Shown: positions 1 through 9,099, numbered from the stretch's first letter. The stretch is DNA of 64,000 nucleotides from Sporolactobacillus kofuensis (GCF_042660205.1 NZ_JBHSTQ010000003.1:62001-126000), one strand, 5' to 3'. A program made the numbers and translations. Notes: generated by a model from the sequence alone, not told the origin.

Positions 1-1656
1 TTCCGGTTTTCCCTCCTTGGCTTCACTAACGATATAACCACCGCGGCGCACACCTTCGTGTGCATCATCCAACTCTCCATCGAACGTCTCCACATTCTGT
101 CGGGTCAGGACCAATACGGTTGGGCGATTTGGGCTTTCCAAAGCAATCTTCCATGCTTCCCGGACTTCATTCCCATCTGCCGGACGGAGTACATTTAAGT
201 TCGGGATCGCACGGAGCCCGGCTAATTGTTCGATTGGTTCGTGGGTCGGTCCGTCTTCTCCGACAGCGATAGAGTCGTGCGTGAACACGAAGATCGATGG
301 TATGCCCATTAATGCCGCCAGACGAATCGCCGGTTTTGCATAATCGGAAAAAGTGAAGAACGTTGATCCGAATGGAAGCACACCGCCATGCAGCGCCATG
401 CCGTTAACCGCTGCACTCATGGCGAATTCGCGAACCCCAAACCAAATGTTGCGACCGCTGTAAGATTCCGGAAGGAACTCACCGCCTTCTTTGATCGCCG
501 TCTTAGTGGAAGAAGCAAGATCCGCAGCACCACCGAACAAGGCCGGTACCGTTTTTGCGAGAGCATTAATCACTTCGCCGGAAGTTTGGCGTGTCGCTTT
601 CTTTGTTCCTGTAGCATAGATCGGCAATTGATCTGCATAATCGTCCGCAAGTTTTCCACTGATCGCTGCCTTCAGCTGCGCTGCAAGTTCCGGATAAGCT
701 TCGGCGTATGCATCAAATTGGCTTTGCCAATCTGCCTGAACTTGTGCTTCCGTCGTGTTCAGTTTCAGGAAATGCGCCCGTACTTCTTCCGGTACATGGA
801 AGGGTTCATGAGCCCAGCCGTAACTTTTCTTTGTCTCAGCTGTTTCTTCATCCCCGAGCGGGTTACCGTGGATCTTATTTGTTCCTGCAAGATGTGGCGC
901 ACCAAATCCAATGGTCGTGCGCACTTCAATCAAAGTTGGGCGTTCTTGTTCAGCGGTCGCTTGATCCAGTGCTGTCTGAATCATTTCAACATCATTACCG
1001 TCTTCTACCAATAGTGTCTGCCAGCCGTATGCATCAAAGCGCTGACGCACCTGTTCAGTAAAAGACATGTTCAATTGGCCATCCAGTGAGATCTTATTCG
1101 AGTCATAGAGCAATACCAATTTTCCAAGTTTCAATCGTCCGGCTAATGACGCAGCTTCCGAGGCAACACCTTCCATCAAATCACCATCGCCGCAAAGTGC
1201 ATAGGTGTGATGATTGATAATTGGATAGCCATCACGGTTATAAGTAGCGGAAAGATGCGCTTCCGCCATCGCCATGCCAACAGCCATGGCGATGCCCTGC
1301 CCAAGCGGGCCAGTAGTCGCTTCGACGCCGACAGTGTGGCCGTATTCCGGATGACCTGGGGTCAGGCTTCCCCATTGGCGGAATTGCTTAATTTCTTCCA
1401 CGGACAATCCATAGTTGAAAAGGTGTAGAAGACTATATAAGAGCATCGAACCATGACCGGCAGATAAGACAAAACGGTCACGATCGAACCATTTCGGATC
1501 AGCCGGGTTGTGCTTTAACTTCTTCGCCCACAACGTATAAGCCATCGGCGCTGCCCCCATCGGCAGTCCGGGGTGTCCGGAATTCGCCTTGTTAATGGCA
1601 TCTATAGATAACGTACGAATCGTATTAATCGATAATTGTTCAAGAACTGTTGTCAT
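1..1656 (-). CDS. tkt: Transketolase, C-terminus cut by window edge
   Basis: Thiamine-diphosphate enzyme of the non-oxidative pentose phosphate pathway; moves two-carbon ketol units between sugar phosphates in the cytosol. I translated the reverse strand from ATG at 1656: the N-terminus carries the NSGHPGLPMGAAPMAY signature, then GHGSMLLYSLLHL, GPLGQGIAMAVGMA, and the ThDP-binding CGDGDLMEG motif. The pyrimidine domain shows STFFTFSDYAKPAIRLAALM and HDSIAVGEDGPTHEPIEQL. About 552 of the usual ~665 residues are present; the rest lies left of base 1. A ribosome site AAGGAGGG sits 5-6 nt before the ATG. It follows tal by 54 nt with no terminator between them, so the two are probably co-transcribed. 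Family assignment is secure. Confidence 0.97.
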   Translation of the reverse strand, partial: MTTVLEQLSINTIRTLSIDAINKANSGHPGLPMGAAPMAYTLWAKKLKHNPADPKWFDRDRFVLSAGHGSMLLYSLLHLFNYGLSVEEIKQFRQWGSLTPGHPEYGHTVGVEATTGPLGQGIAMAVGMAMAEAHLSATYNRDGYPIINHHTYALCGDGDLMEGVASEAASLAGRLKLGKLVLLYDSNKISLDGQLNMSFTEQVRQRFDAYGWQTLLVEDGNDVEMIQTALDQATAEQERPTLIEVRTTIGFGAPHLAGTNKIHGNPLGDEETAETKKSYGWAHEPFHVPEEVRAHFLKLNTTEAQVQADWQSQFDAYAEAYPELAAQLKAAISGKLADDYADQLPIYATGTKKATRQTSGEVINALAKTVPALFGGAADLASSTKTAIKEGGEFLPESYSGRNIWFGVREFAMSAAVNGMALHGGVLPFGSTFFTFSDYAKPAIRLAALMGIPSIFVFTHDSIAVGEDGPTHEPIEQLAGLRAIPNLNVLRPADGNEVREAWKIALESPNRPTVLVLTRQNVETFDGELDDAHEGVRRGGYIVSEAKEGKPE

Positions 1657-1710
1657 CGTGGCCCTCCTTATATCGACAATAGCCGACAATTTAAGCGTTT
1701 ACAGAATAAT

Positions 1711-2421
1711 TTATAAAATAGAATAGCCGAGTGTCTGAATATCTTTATTAAATCCTTTTACTGTATCAAGGGACAATTGTTCGAGCGGTGTTCCTACCTT
1801 TTTCAATTTGGAAATTATTTCGGGTGTGCATGTGATAATGTCGACCCCTAGTCGGTCTGCTTCATAGACATTGAACAATTCTCGCGAGCTTGCCCATAGC
1901 AAATTCGCTCCTTTTTTCGTCTTGCAGATCTCAACAGACTTTTTCATGTATGGGATGGGATCAACACCTGTATCAGCGATACGCCCTGCGAATACGGAGA
2001 CAATGTTTTCAACGTCCGGATTCAGCGCAGCAACTGTTTCTTCGACTTGCTTAATTGTCAAAATTGCCGTTACATTTAATGAATAGCCCTTATCTTCGAG
2101 CTTCTTGATGAGTGGAATCGAGGATTCCCCTTTTGTATTAGTAATCGGAATCTTGATGAAGACATTTTTTCCGAAAGAATGGATCTTCTCTGCTTCTTTT
2201 TCCATCGTTTCGAAATCGTCTGCAAACACCTCAAAAGAGAGAGGCAAGTCCGGAATTTTCTCAACAACGTCTTTGGCGAATGCCACGTAGTCGGTTACCC
2301 CCGCCTTCTTCATGAGGCTTGGATTTGTTGTAAATCCACTAACGAAACCAGATTCATAGGCTGAGAGCATATCGCTAAGCACCGCACCGTCGGCATAAAT
2401 CTTTACATTTAGATCATTCAT
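1711..2421 (-). CDS. tal: Short transaldolase (fructose-6-phosphate aldolase/TalC-like class)
   Basis: Schiff-base aldolase of about 236 residues, the partner of transketolase in sugar-phosphate interconversion. Visible family features are KIYADGA near the N-terminus, GFTTNPSLMKKAG, the Schiff-base lysine region NVFIKIPIT, NVTAILT, SVFAGRIADTG and a LLWASSRE segment. The length is that of the short TalC/FSA-like group and not of the ~330-residue classical transaldolases. Two in-frame ATGs occur; the one at 2421 is preferred because GGAGG lies 10 nt upstream, whereas the ATG at 2430 nearly abuts it. First gene of a tal-tkt pair. Transaldolase rather than fructose-6-phosphate aldolase activity is inferred from the tkt neighbour. 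Confidence 0.9.
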   Translation of the reverse strand: MNDLNVKIYADGAVLSDMLSAYESGFVSGFTTNPSLMKKAGVTDYVAFAKDVVEKIPDLPLSFEVFADDFETMEKEAEKIHSFGKNVFIKIPITNTKGESSIPLIKKLEDKGYSLNVTAILTIKQVEETVAALNPDVENIVSVFAGRIADTGVDPIPYMKKSVEICKTKKGANLLWASSRELFNVYEADRLGVDIITCTPEIISKLKKVGTPLEQLSLDTVKGFNKDIQTLGYSIL

Positions 2422-2650
2422 CTCATTCATTCCTCCAATTTAAGACATGATAAATATGGCAATTAGTAAAACTTATTCATGAATCACTGTGAACATTCAC
2501 CATTTAACAAAATTTGTTTCTATGAAGAGTGCGTGTATGGCGAATTCCATAATGTCCAAATTCACAGGTGCCTGTTTCAGTTGTTTTGTCTATAATTGGA
2601 ATCATGATTCGTAACAAGCACCCACTTGAACTATAGAAGGAAGTGTATGA

Positions 2651-3598
2651 ATGAAAAATAAAATCAGCGAACTTCTACACCAAATGAAGCCGATTATCCT
2701 TGACGGGGCGATGGCTACGGAAATTGAAAAACAAGGGATTGTGATCGATAGCGAGCTCTGGTCAGCTTCGGTGATCCATGACAATCCCGCTAGCATCAAA
2801 AAGGTGCACCTAGATTATTTTCATGCTGGCGCAGATGTTGCGACGACTAACACCTATCAAGCAACCATGGCGGGTTTTCAACAAAGCGGGTACACAGAGC
2901 AAGAGGCCGCGACCATGATTAAAAAGGCTGTTGAAATCGCTATTGAATCAAGAACTGAGTTCTGGGAGAGTCTTTCAGAGGAACAGCGCAAAAAAAGACC
3001 ATTTCCTTTGATCGCAGGAAGTGTTGGTCCTTATGGGGCATACCTTGCCGATGGTTCGGAATATACCGGTGACTATACATTGAATGATGCAGGCTACAAG
3101 CAGTTTCATCAATCGCGAATGCAACTTTTGAAAGAAGCAGGTAGTGATGTATTTGCATTTGAAACTCTGCCGAATTTTCACGAAGCACAGGTACTTGCTG
3201 AGTTGCTTCAGAATGAATACCCTGATGATGAAGCATGGCTCTCGTTCAGCATTTCAAGGGATGGGCAACTTTGCGATGGCACCCCACTATCTGAAGCGGC
3301 CGCATACTTCAACAGCAATGATCAAATTACTGCTATTGGTGTAAACTGCACCGCGTTGACAAGAATAACATCCGCAATTGAGACCATCCGAAATGCGACT
3401 AACAAACCCATAATCGTTTATCCGAATTCCGGTGAACACTACAATCCAATCAAGAAAATTTGGCAGGCGCCGAAAAAGTTGCCCAGCTTCGGTTCCCTCT
3501 CAAAAGAATGGTTCGATGCCGGTGCTTCATTGATCGGTGGCTGCTGTCGGACAACCCCTGAAGATATTCGCCAAATTGCGGAATGGGCACGTGACTGA
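2651..3598 (+). CDS. mmuM: Homocysteine S-methyltransferase
   Basis: A 315-residue zinc-dependent methyltransferase that makes methionine from homocysteine, in this family usually with S-methylmethionine or AdoMet as donor. The DGAMATEIE start, GVNCT and the C-terminal GGCCRTTPEDI motif provide the three zinc-ligand cysteines of the Pfam S-methyl_trans family. The ATG has AGAAGGAAG upstream. A perfect TATAAT lies at 2591-2596, with no convincing -35 box; I see no SAM riboswitch or T-box in the 220-nt leader region. It stands alone, divergent from tal and convergent with the Ca2+ ATPase, sharing the terminator between them. No linked S-methylmethionine permease is visible, so the methyl donor is uncertain. 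Confidence 0.9.
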   Translation: MKNKISELLHQMKPIILDGAMATEIEKQGIVIDSELWSASVIHDNPASIKKVHLDYFHAGADVATTNTYQATMAGFQQSGYTEQEAATMIKKAVEIAIESRTEFWESLSEEQRKKRPFPLIAGSVGPYGAYLADGSEYTGDYTLNDAGYKQFHQSRMQLLKEAGSDVFAFETLPNFHEAQVLAELLQNEYPDDEAWLSFSISRDGQLCDGTPLSEAAAYFNSNDQITAIGVNCTALTRITSAIETIRNATNKPIIVYPNSGEHYNPIKKIWQAPKKLPSFGSLSKEWFDAGASLIGGCCRTTPEDIRQIAEWARD

Positions 3599-3616
3599 TG
3601 ATTCACTTGTGACATG

Positions 3617-3654
3617 AAAAACAGGTAAGACCCGTTGGAGTCCTACCTGTTTTT
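3617..3654. terminator. Bidirectional Rho-independent terminator
   Basis: Ten-base arms AAAACAGGTA and TACCTGTTTT enclose a 17-nt loop, with A-rich and T-rich flanks on both sides. It lies between two converging genes (homocysteine methyltransferase and the Ca2+ ATPase) and can serve both. Confidence 0.85.
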
Positions 3655-3667
3655 GCTTTTCGATACA

Positions 3668-6325
3668 CTATTTTGTTCTCATCCGCATTCCGCTTTTTAT
3701 GAATTCATTGACGACAAGCGGGATTAAGGCAAATAGGATCACGATCACCCAGTCACGTAGCGTCAACATTTGCACATGAAACGCCGAGGCCAGGAATGGT
3801 ATGGAGATGACGGCGAATTGGAGCACAACGCCCAGAATAATCGCACCGATTAGGTATTTATTCGAGAAGAGTCCAACTTTGAAGATTGAATGGGACGCAC
3901 TTCTCATCGATAGCGAGAAGAAAAGCTGGGAAACCGCGAGGACCACGAATGCCATCGTTTCCGCATAGGTCAGGACTTGTTTTGGAATGGATTCTGACCA
4001 AAGTTGATAACCATGCTCGTTCAATCCGAAGTAAAAAGCAACAAGGGTTAGGATCCCAATTAATAAACCACCTACAATAGCACGTATGGCAGCACCGCCG
4101 GCAAAAAAGCTTTCCTTTGGATTTCGAGGCCGCCTCTTCATTACATCTTTATCGCCAGGATCAACCCCAAGCGCGATCGCCGGAAATGTATCGGTAATCA
4201 AATTGATCCACAAAATCTGTGTCGGCAATAGCGGCACCGGCCAGTAAAACAGTACGGATGCGAGAATCGCTACAATTTCGCCAAGGTTACAAGAAAGCAG
4301 AAAAACAACGGCTTTCTTGATGTTATTATAAATATTGCGTCCTTCCTCGATCGCCGCGACAATCGTTGTGAAATTATCGTCGGTCAGGATCATATCACTG
4401 GCGCCTTTAGATACATCAGTCCCTGTAATGCCCATGGCAACACCAATATCAGCATTTTTGAGCGAAGGCGCATCGTTCACGCCGTCCCCGGTCATTGAGA
4501 CAATATTTCCATGAGACTGAAATGCTTTAACGATTTTCACTTTATGTTCAGGAGAAACACGTGAGAACACGCGGTAATTTCCAATGTTCTTATTGAATTC
4601 TGCTTCAGACATCGCGTCAATCTCACTTCCAGAGAGCGTCTGTTTTAACGACGTAGCCATACCGAGCTCCATGGCAATAGCTGCGGCAGTATGCTGATGA
4701 TCACCCGTAATCATTACTGGTGTAATCCCTGCTTGCTTGGCTTGGCGAATGGCACCCTTAACCTCAAGTCGTGGTGGATCAATCATCCCGACAAGGCCAA
4801 GCACGGTCAGTTCTTTTTCCATCTCATCAGGATCGATGACGCTGTCGGTATCCTTATAGGCGGCACCGAGTACACGCAACGCCTGATCGGACATTTTCTC
4901 AGCTGCTCGCAAATAATCCGTTTTGAGCTGCTCAGTAAGCAGCACTCTTTCACCATTAATCAATGCATGGGTTGCGATTTCTAAGAGGTTGTCGATCGCG
5001 CCTTTGGTATGTACGCGGTAATGATCACGTTCCTTATTCAACGTCGACATGAGTTTGCGGTCTGAATCAAAAGGTTTTTCTGCCACACGCTCGTGACCGG
5101 ACTCCAGTTCACGTTTCGGCGAATGAAATTTTTCCCCCAGTTCAAGCAAGGCAATTTCTGTCGGGTCACCGGTCCCCTCACCGTCAACAAGTGTTGCATC
5201 CGTACACAAGACCATCGTCTGAATCAAAAGTTGTGCCGTATGCTCTTCAGCGGTCGCTGTTCCTTCACTTGGTACATCAAGCTTTTGTCCGTGTGTATAA
5301 AGGTGGAGCACCGTCATTTTATTTTGGGTAAGCGTGCCTGTCTTATCTGAGCAGATAATATTCACCGAGCCTAATGTTTCCACTGCAGGCAGCCGCTTGA
5401 CAATCGCATGAATGCGTGACATGCGCGTCACACCGAGCGCAAGTACAATGGCTACAATCGCCGGCAGCCCTTCTGGTATCGCGGCTACCGCAAGACTGAT
5501 TGAGGTAAGAAACATTTCGAAAAGATCTCGTTTCTGAATCAAAGCAACAATAAATATGACTACACAAATTCCAATCGCGAGGTATCCCAGAATTTTTCCT
5601 AATTCAGCAAGGCGTTTCTGAAGCGGCGTCATTTCAGACTTGGTCTCATCGAGTCCTTTGGCAATCTTGCCAATTTCCGTATTCATCCCCGTACCAACAA
5701 CGACACCTTCTGCTCGCCCATATGTGACGAGCGTCGACATGAACGCCATATTGGCCAAATCACCAAGAGGCGTTTTCGGATCATTAAAAAGAGCTGTTGC
5801 ATTTTTCTCAGAGGGTACCGATTCCCCAGTTAATGCTGATTCCTCAATCTGCAGATTTATGCTCTCAATCAGGCGCAAGTCTGCCGGAATATACCGTCCT
5901 GCGTCAAGGATAATAATATCTCCAGGCACAATCGTCTTTGAATCAACCTCAATAACCTCACCATCACGTCGAACCAACGCATGCGGTGTTGTCATCTTTT
6001 GCAGGGCCTCAATTGCTTTTTCTGCTTTATATTCCTGAAAAACACCGATGATCGCATTCAGAAGAACAACAAGCAAGATGATGATTGCGTCTGTATATTC
6101 ACCAATGAGCAGTGTAATGACCGCCGCACCAAGCAGAACATAGATCAGCATATCGTTCAATTGTGAAAAAAAGAGTGCAAATAGACTTTTCTTCGGTTTA
6201 CCAATTAACTTGTTTTCGCCATATTTTTCTAGCCTTGTGCGGACCTGATCATCCGACAGCCCCCTTTTACGGTCGACATTTTGCTCGTTTAATACATCAT
6301 CAACATCCGTTGAAAACCAATTCAC
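3668..6325 (-). CDS. P-type Ca2+-transporting ATPase (YloB/PMCA-like)
   Basis: An 885-residue type-II P-type cation ATPase of the plasma membrane, most like SERCA-type bacterial Ca2+ exporters such as YloB. In order: N-terminal cation-ATPase domain (1-60), membrane helices from about 55, the actuator-domain TGES motif at 166-169, the membrane motif IPEGLP at 283-288, the phosphorylated aspartate D327 in DKTGT, a nucleotide-binding domain with KGA, the hinge TGDGVNDAP, and a C-terminal cation_ATPase_C bundle. IPEGLP is characteristic of type IIA pumps. Length is normal and no motif is missing. Monocistronic, convergent with mmuM. Ca2+ is inferred from the subfamily; Mn2+ cannot be excluded. 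Confidence 0.93.
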   Translation of the reverse strand: MNWFSTDVDDVLNEQNVDRKRGLSDDQVRTRLEKYGENKLIGKPKKSLFALFFSQLNDMLIYVLLGAAVITLLIGEYTDAIIILLVVLLNAIIGVFQEYKAEKAIEALQKMTTPHALVRRDGEVIEVDSKTIVPGDIIILDAGRYIPADLRLIESINLQIEESALTGESVPSEKNATALFNDPKTPLGDLANMAFMSTLVTYGRAEGVVVGTGMNTEIGKIAKGLDETKSEMTPLQKRLAELGKILGYLAIGICVVIFIVALIQKRDLFEMFLTSISLAVAAIPEGLPAIVAIVLALGVTRMSRIHAIVKRLPAVETLGSVNIICSDKTGTLTQNKMTVLHLYTHGQKLDVPSEGTATAEEHTAQLLIQTMVLCTDATLVDGEGTGDPTEIALLELGEKFHSPKRELESGHERVAEKPFDSDRKLMSTLNKERDHYRVHTKGAIDNLLEIATHALINGERVLLTEQLKTDYLRAAEKMSDQALRVLGAAYKDTDSVIDPDEMEKELTVLGLVGMIDPPRLEVKGAIRQAKQAGITPVMITGDHQHTAAAIAMELGMATSLKQTLSGSEIDAMSEAEFNKNIGNYRVFSRVSPEHKVKIVKAFQSHGNIVSMTGDGVNDAPSLKNADIGVAMGITGTDVSKGASDMILTDDNFTTIVAAIEEGRNIYNNIKKAVVFLLSCNLGEIVAILASVLFYWPVPLLPTQILWINLITDTFPAIALGVDPGDKDVMKRRPRNPKESFFAGGAAIRAIVGGLLIGILTLVAFYFGLNEHGYQLWSESIPKQVLTYAETMAFVVLAVSQLFFSLSMRSASHSIFKVGLFSNKYLIGAIILGVVLQFAVISIPFLASAFHVQMLTLRDWVIVILFALIPLVVNEFIKSGMRMRTK

Positions 6326-6439
6326 TAAAATACACCACCCTCAATTGACACCCTAATCTCTTTTCTTATCTTTACCCCATTTTCAATGCTTACAACCGCG
6401 ACGAACAATTTTTTGGTTTTTCTCACTTTATCGTATATG

Positions 6440-6465
6440 AAAAAAGCCCGGCTTATACGCTGGGC
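6440..6465 (-). terminator. Rho-independent terminator, minus strand
   Basis: Arms GCCCGGC and GCTGGGC (one G-T pair) around TTATAC, followed on the minus strand by six T residues. It lies about 330 nt beyond the frameshifted acetyltransferase gene, so a transcript of that gene would carry the repeat array at 6.5 kb in its 3' untranslated part. Confidence 0.6.
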
Positions 6466-6507
6466 AGGTCAAAAATAACAGATCTCTTTAAAGTTGTTTT
6501 AGAGTTC

Positions 6508-6622
6508 TTAGGTTCAGCTTTCAGTCCGTTCGGTTCGTTTTTCCCTGGATTAAGTTCGATTCTTACGTGCTTAAGTTCGATTCTTTGGGAATGTAAATTA
6601 ATTTTGTAAATGAATGATTCCC
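6508..6622 (+). repeat. 21-nt-period tandem array A with terminal module
   Basis: Four degenerate units start at 6508, 6529, 6550 and 6571, exactly 21 nt apart, each beginning TT(A/C)(G/A)GTTC followed by a pyrimidine-rich tract and a variable tail. The last unit runs into a 36-nt module (6587-6622) bounded by GGGAAT and ATTCCC. The same module closes the array at 62.4 kb in the same orientation. It lies in the 471-nt gap between the Ca2+ ATPase and the broken acetyltransferase. I see no gene in this gap. Confidence 0.75.
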
Positions 6623-6796
6623 TGAATATGGTTAAGTAAATTCACTCATAAATTTCATATTTAATGAATTTTTTTGTCGTTTCAACACCGTTCCGGTTTT
6701 CATGATTATTTAATTCTCTTATTAGATGCATGAGATGACCTATATTTAAAGTATTATTCAATGTAATTTTTTGAAAGACAAATTGACATTAATTAT

Positions 6797-7400
6797 TCAC
6801 TTTTTCAGATCACTCTCAAATCCTTGGGGATGGAGTGCATTCCATTCTTCTCTGAGCACACCATAGCCGATCGAATCGTAGTATTCACCATTGACAATTC
6901 TTGCTTTTCGAAAACAGGCTTCTTTGGTGTAGCCTAATTTCTCAGCTAACTTCATCATGCCGAAATTACCTGACCATGTTCTTAAATCCACTCGCACAAT
7001 CTCCGGCATCGCATCAAAAAGGTAGCCCGTCCACAATCCAAAAGCTTCATATCCTCTTCCATCGCTCCAATACTCAGGATTAAAAATGGCAATACCGGCG
7101 GACAACCAGTTTGTTTCCTTGCTTTCCCAATACCAACCTACCTGACCAATAAGTTGATCTGTATTTTTATCAGCAATAGCAAGGCTTTGTCTTGGCGCTT
7201 CTAATGTATTCGATTTTATTTTTGTACATAGCTCTTCGACAAAAGCAATAACTTCATCTTTTGACATTCTCGGGTAATACGTAATACGGCCCATCATATT
7301 TTTGCCACATTTGACCAGGCGTGCGCCATAAAATAAGATCGTCTGCATCTTTCAATTTCCAATCACGAATAATAATTTTGTTTCCTACATATTTAATCAA
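6797..7400 (-). pseudogene. GNAT acetyltransferase disrupted by a 7-bp tandem duplication
   Basis: A GNAT-family N-acetyltransferase whose reading frame is split. The longest single frame (6797-7348) encodes most of the domain, including a VGWYWES strand and a C-terminal KLAEKLGYTKEACFRKAR acetyl-CoA-type segment, but its first residues do not look native. The frame starting at TTG 7400, preceded by AAAGGTGG, reads IIIRDWKLKDADDLILWRTPGQMWQKYDGPYY and then runs off frame. The junction contains GTAATAC twice in tandem (7274-7280 and 7281-7287). Removing one copy joins the frames as DGPYYPRMSKDEV, giving one intact protein of ~198 residues. So the gene is a recent pseudogene, or slippage could switch it on and off. 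Sequencing error is the main alternative. Confidence 0.75.
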
Positions 7401-7526
7401 TTCGAATCCACCTTTATTAAATTCAATGATTTAATTTTCCCCATTTGTTCATTTAACTAAGGAGCTGTAATAATTCATGAGCTGCTTTCAAAATAGATTC
7501 CTGTTAAATTCATACAGCACTCAATA

Positions 7527-8147
7527 TCATAAATAATAATCAATCGTTAGCCGAATCAAGATAACTAAAAAATATAAGAATAACCCAATATTCAGTATGT
7601 ATGGATTAGGCTTAATGGAATTAATCCATTGAGGTGGCGAATTGAGAACAGATCTGAGCAGCAGAGCAACACAATAAATGATTTGAAGGCTAAGTAGGAA
7701 AATAATAATCGATGTGAAACCAATATTGTGATGCACAAGCGCAATTGCGTTAAAAATCGCACTTATCCAGGCGAAAATACCTGCAATCACCTCAATTGGA
7801 TCTGAGAGCATACTCATCATCCAAGAATCATAGTTGTCCCACAATTTCTTTTGCTCATGTGCATGTCTGTTTGAATAGATAATATGACCAGTTTGTAGAG
7901 CCATTGCAATAATAAAAAGAGATAGAGAAAGTATCCCGTATAATGCCCCTATCTGTGCCGGCCACCCAGCGAACAAAATACTGAAGATCAATGGAATCGG
8001 CAACCAAGACGAAAAAATGAGAATAAACAAGACATGAATCAACGCGTACTCATTTTTTTTTGCTAAGCCATTGACCTTAATAGATAACAAGAAAAAAAGA
8101 AAAATTCCTGTCCAACCAAAAGCGAGAATTGTTACGATCACGGTCAC
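7527..8147 (-). CDS. Polytopic membrane protein of unknown function
   Basis: A 206-residue protein with about five to six hydrophobic helices (around 2-24, 36-62, 66-88, 118-140, 143-163 and 180-203) and a short charged loop NRHAHEQKKLWDNYDSW in the middle. I do not recognise a family. Start is a GTG (8147, or the in-frame GTG six bases downstream) behind a purine-rich GAGGTGAATCGGGGG. It is one of a run of small membrane or unknown proteins on the minus strand between 7.5 and 9.6 kb, in an AT-richer stretch than the flanks. No functional clue from neighbours. Confidence 0.65.
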   Translation of the reverse strand: MTVIVTILAFGWTGIFLFFLLSIKVNGLAKKNEYALIHVLFILIFSSWLPIPLIFSILFAGWPAQIGALYGILSLSLFIIAMALQTGHIIYSNRHAHEQKKLWDNYDSWMMSMLSDPIEVIAGIFAWISAIFNAIALVHHNIGFTSIIIFLLSLQIIYCVALLLRSVLNSPPQWINSIKPNPYILNIGLFLYFLVILIRLTIDYYL

Positions 8148-8244
8148 CCCCGATTCACCTCAAAATATGTTCCGGTGAATGACAAATTATCATTCTCTAG
8201 CGCTCGTTCGTACCTATGAAATATTTCATAGGGTTGACACTTCA

Positions 8245-8541
8245 TTAAACGAATAAATAAATACCTAAAGCCGACAAAACAAGTGGCACACCAAAGAGGG
8301 CGGCCTTGATTCCAAAATCAAAGCGATCTGTTCTCGATTGCTTAGACTCGGACCAATAATTTGCGCGAATGCGATCGCCACTCACAAGAGCACCAACTGA
8401 TGCTCCTGAAAACAGTAAACTGATAAGACCGATAAGCCCAACAATATTTGCAATAAGCGAATGATTTTTGAGAATAATACCGAGAATAAAAAAGATCACA
8501 CCAACACCTATTCCAATGAGGAAAACAACAAGTTTTTTCAT
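8245..8541 (-). CDS. Small three-helix membrane protein (DUF5316-like)
   Basis: A 98-residue protein with hydrophobic segments at about 3-24, 30-54 and 78-97 and a polar loop DRIRANYWSESKQSRTDR between the second and third. The layout resembles the small DUF5316 membrane proteins of Bacillales, but this is recall and not a search. ATG start with AAGGAAG upstream. Function unknown. Confidence 0.6.
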   Translation of the reverse strand: MKKLVVFLIGIGVGVIFFILGIILKNHSLIANIVGLIGLISLLFSGASVGALVSGDRIRANYWSESKQSRTDRFDFGIKAALFGVPLVLSALGIYLFV

Positions 8542-8570
8542 TATGATTCTTCCTTAATACTTTATTTTAA

Positions 8571-8645
8571 AAAATCGTAACGAACACTATCAAAACAGTA
8601 ACTAACAACTAAAATCGTAACGAACTACCAAACAACAGTAGCAAG
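8571..8645 (-). repeat. 21/19-nt-period tandem array B (GTTACGAT type, inverted)
   Basis: On the minus strand this reads as repeated (T)TCGTTACGATTTT-type units. The plus-strand motif AAAATCGTAACGAA occurs at 8571 and 8611, with degenerate copies AAAACAGTAACTAA at 8592 and ACAACAGTAGCAAG at 8632, giving steps of 21, 19 and 21 nt. This is the GTTAC subfamily seen again at 24.5 kb, here in opposite orientation. It sits between two small minus-strand genes. Confidence 0.6.
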
Positions 8646-8778
8646 CGTTGAATCTTGTTTTGAACGATCCTTCGCTTTGTTTGCTCATTCTGTAGCAGAT
8701 TTTCACCACTAAGCGGTCGTCCATGCCAGGATCACTATGATATGAAAAAAAGTGCGAATTAAAATTTTCCCCCAATAT

Positions 8779-9099
8779 TTAAAAAATTCCAGTCTCTAGC
8801 TTTTTGTTTAAACGTTCATAATCATGCTTATCGAAAGATATTACCACTCGATCCAAACGATTCCCAATGGAATACCAATAAGACTGTTGACTAAATTTTA
8901 CCCCCAACGATAAGACCGTCCGCTGGATGATTTCTAAAATTTTAAAACACTCTAAATCCACCCCTTCTTTCAAATGATTTTTAACACTAATGATTACTAC
9001 ATTTTCTATTTTTTCAAATCTAGGCCTTGTAGAAGAAATACCTTGATTTTTGACCATTCTTTTCATTAAATCTCGGAAATAATCTTTTTGTTCCAACAA
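8779..9099 (-). CDS. Conserved-looking small protein of unknown function
   Basis: A 106-residue soluble, charged protein (MLEQKDYFRDLMKRMVKNQG...). It has no membrane segment and no motif I recognise. The start is TTG TTG with GGAGG eight nt upstream, which supports a real gene despite the rare codon. It precedes array B. Function cannot be assigned. Confidence 0.55.
   Translation of the reverse strand: MLEQKDYFRDLMKRMVKNQGISSTRPRFEKIENVVIISVKNHLKEGVDLECFKILEIIQRTVLSLGVKFSQQSYWYSIGNRLDRVVISFDKHDYERLNKKLETGIF

Noticed and set aside
388..1014. Plus-strand 208-residue frame opposite transketolase
   Set aside because: Lies wholly antisense to an unmistakable transketolase frame and has no family resemblance.
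2431..2650. SAM riboswitch or T-box before the homocysteine methyltransferase
   Set aside because: The 220-nt region lacks the conserved S-box or T-box core sequences and a leader terminator.
6508..6622. CRISPR array
   Set aside because: Units are degenerate, 21 nt apart without distinct repeat and spacer parts, and no cas genes are present.
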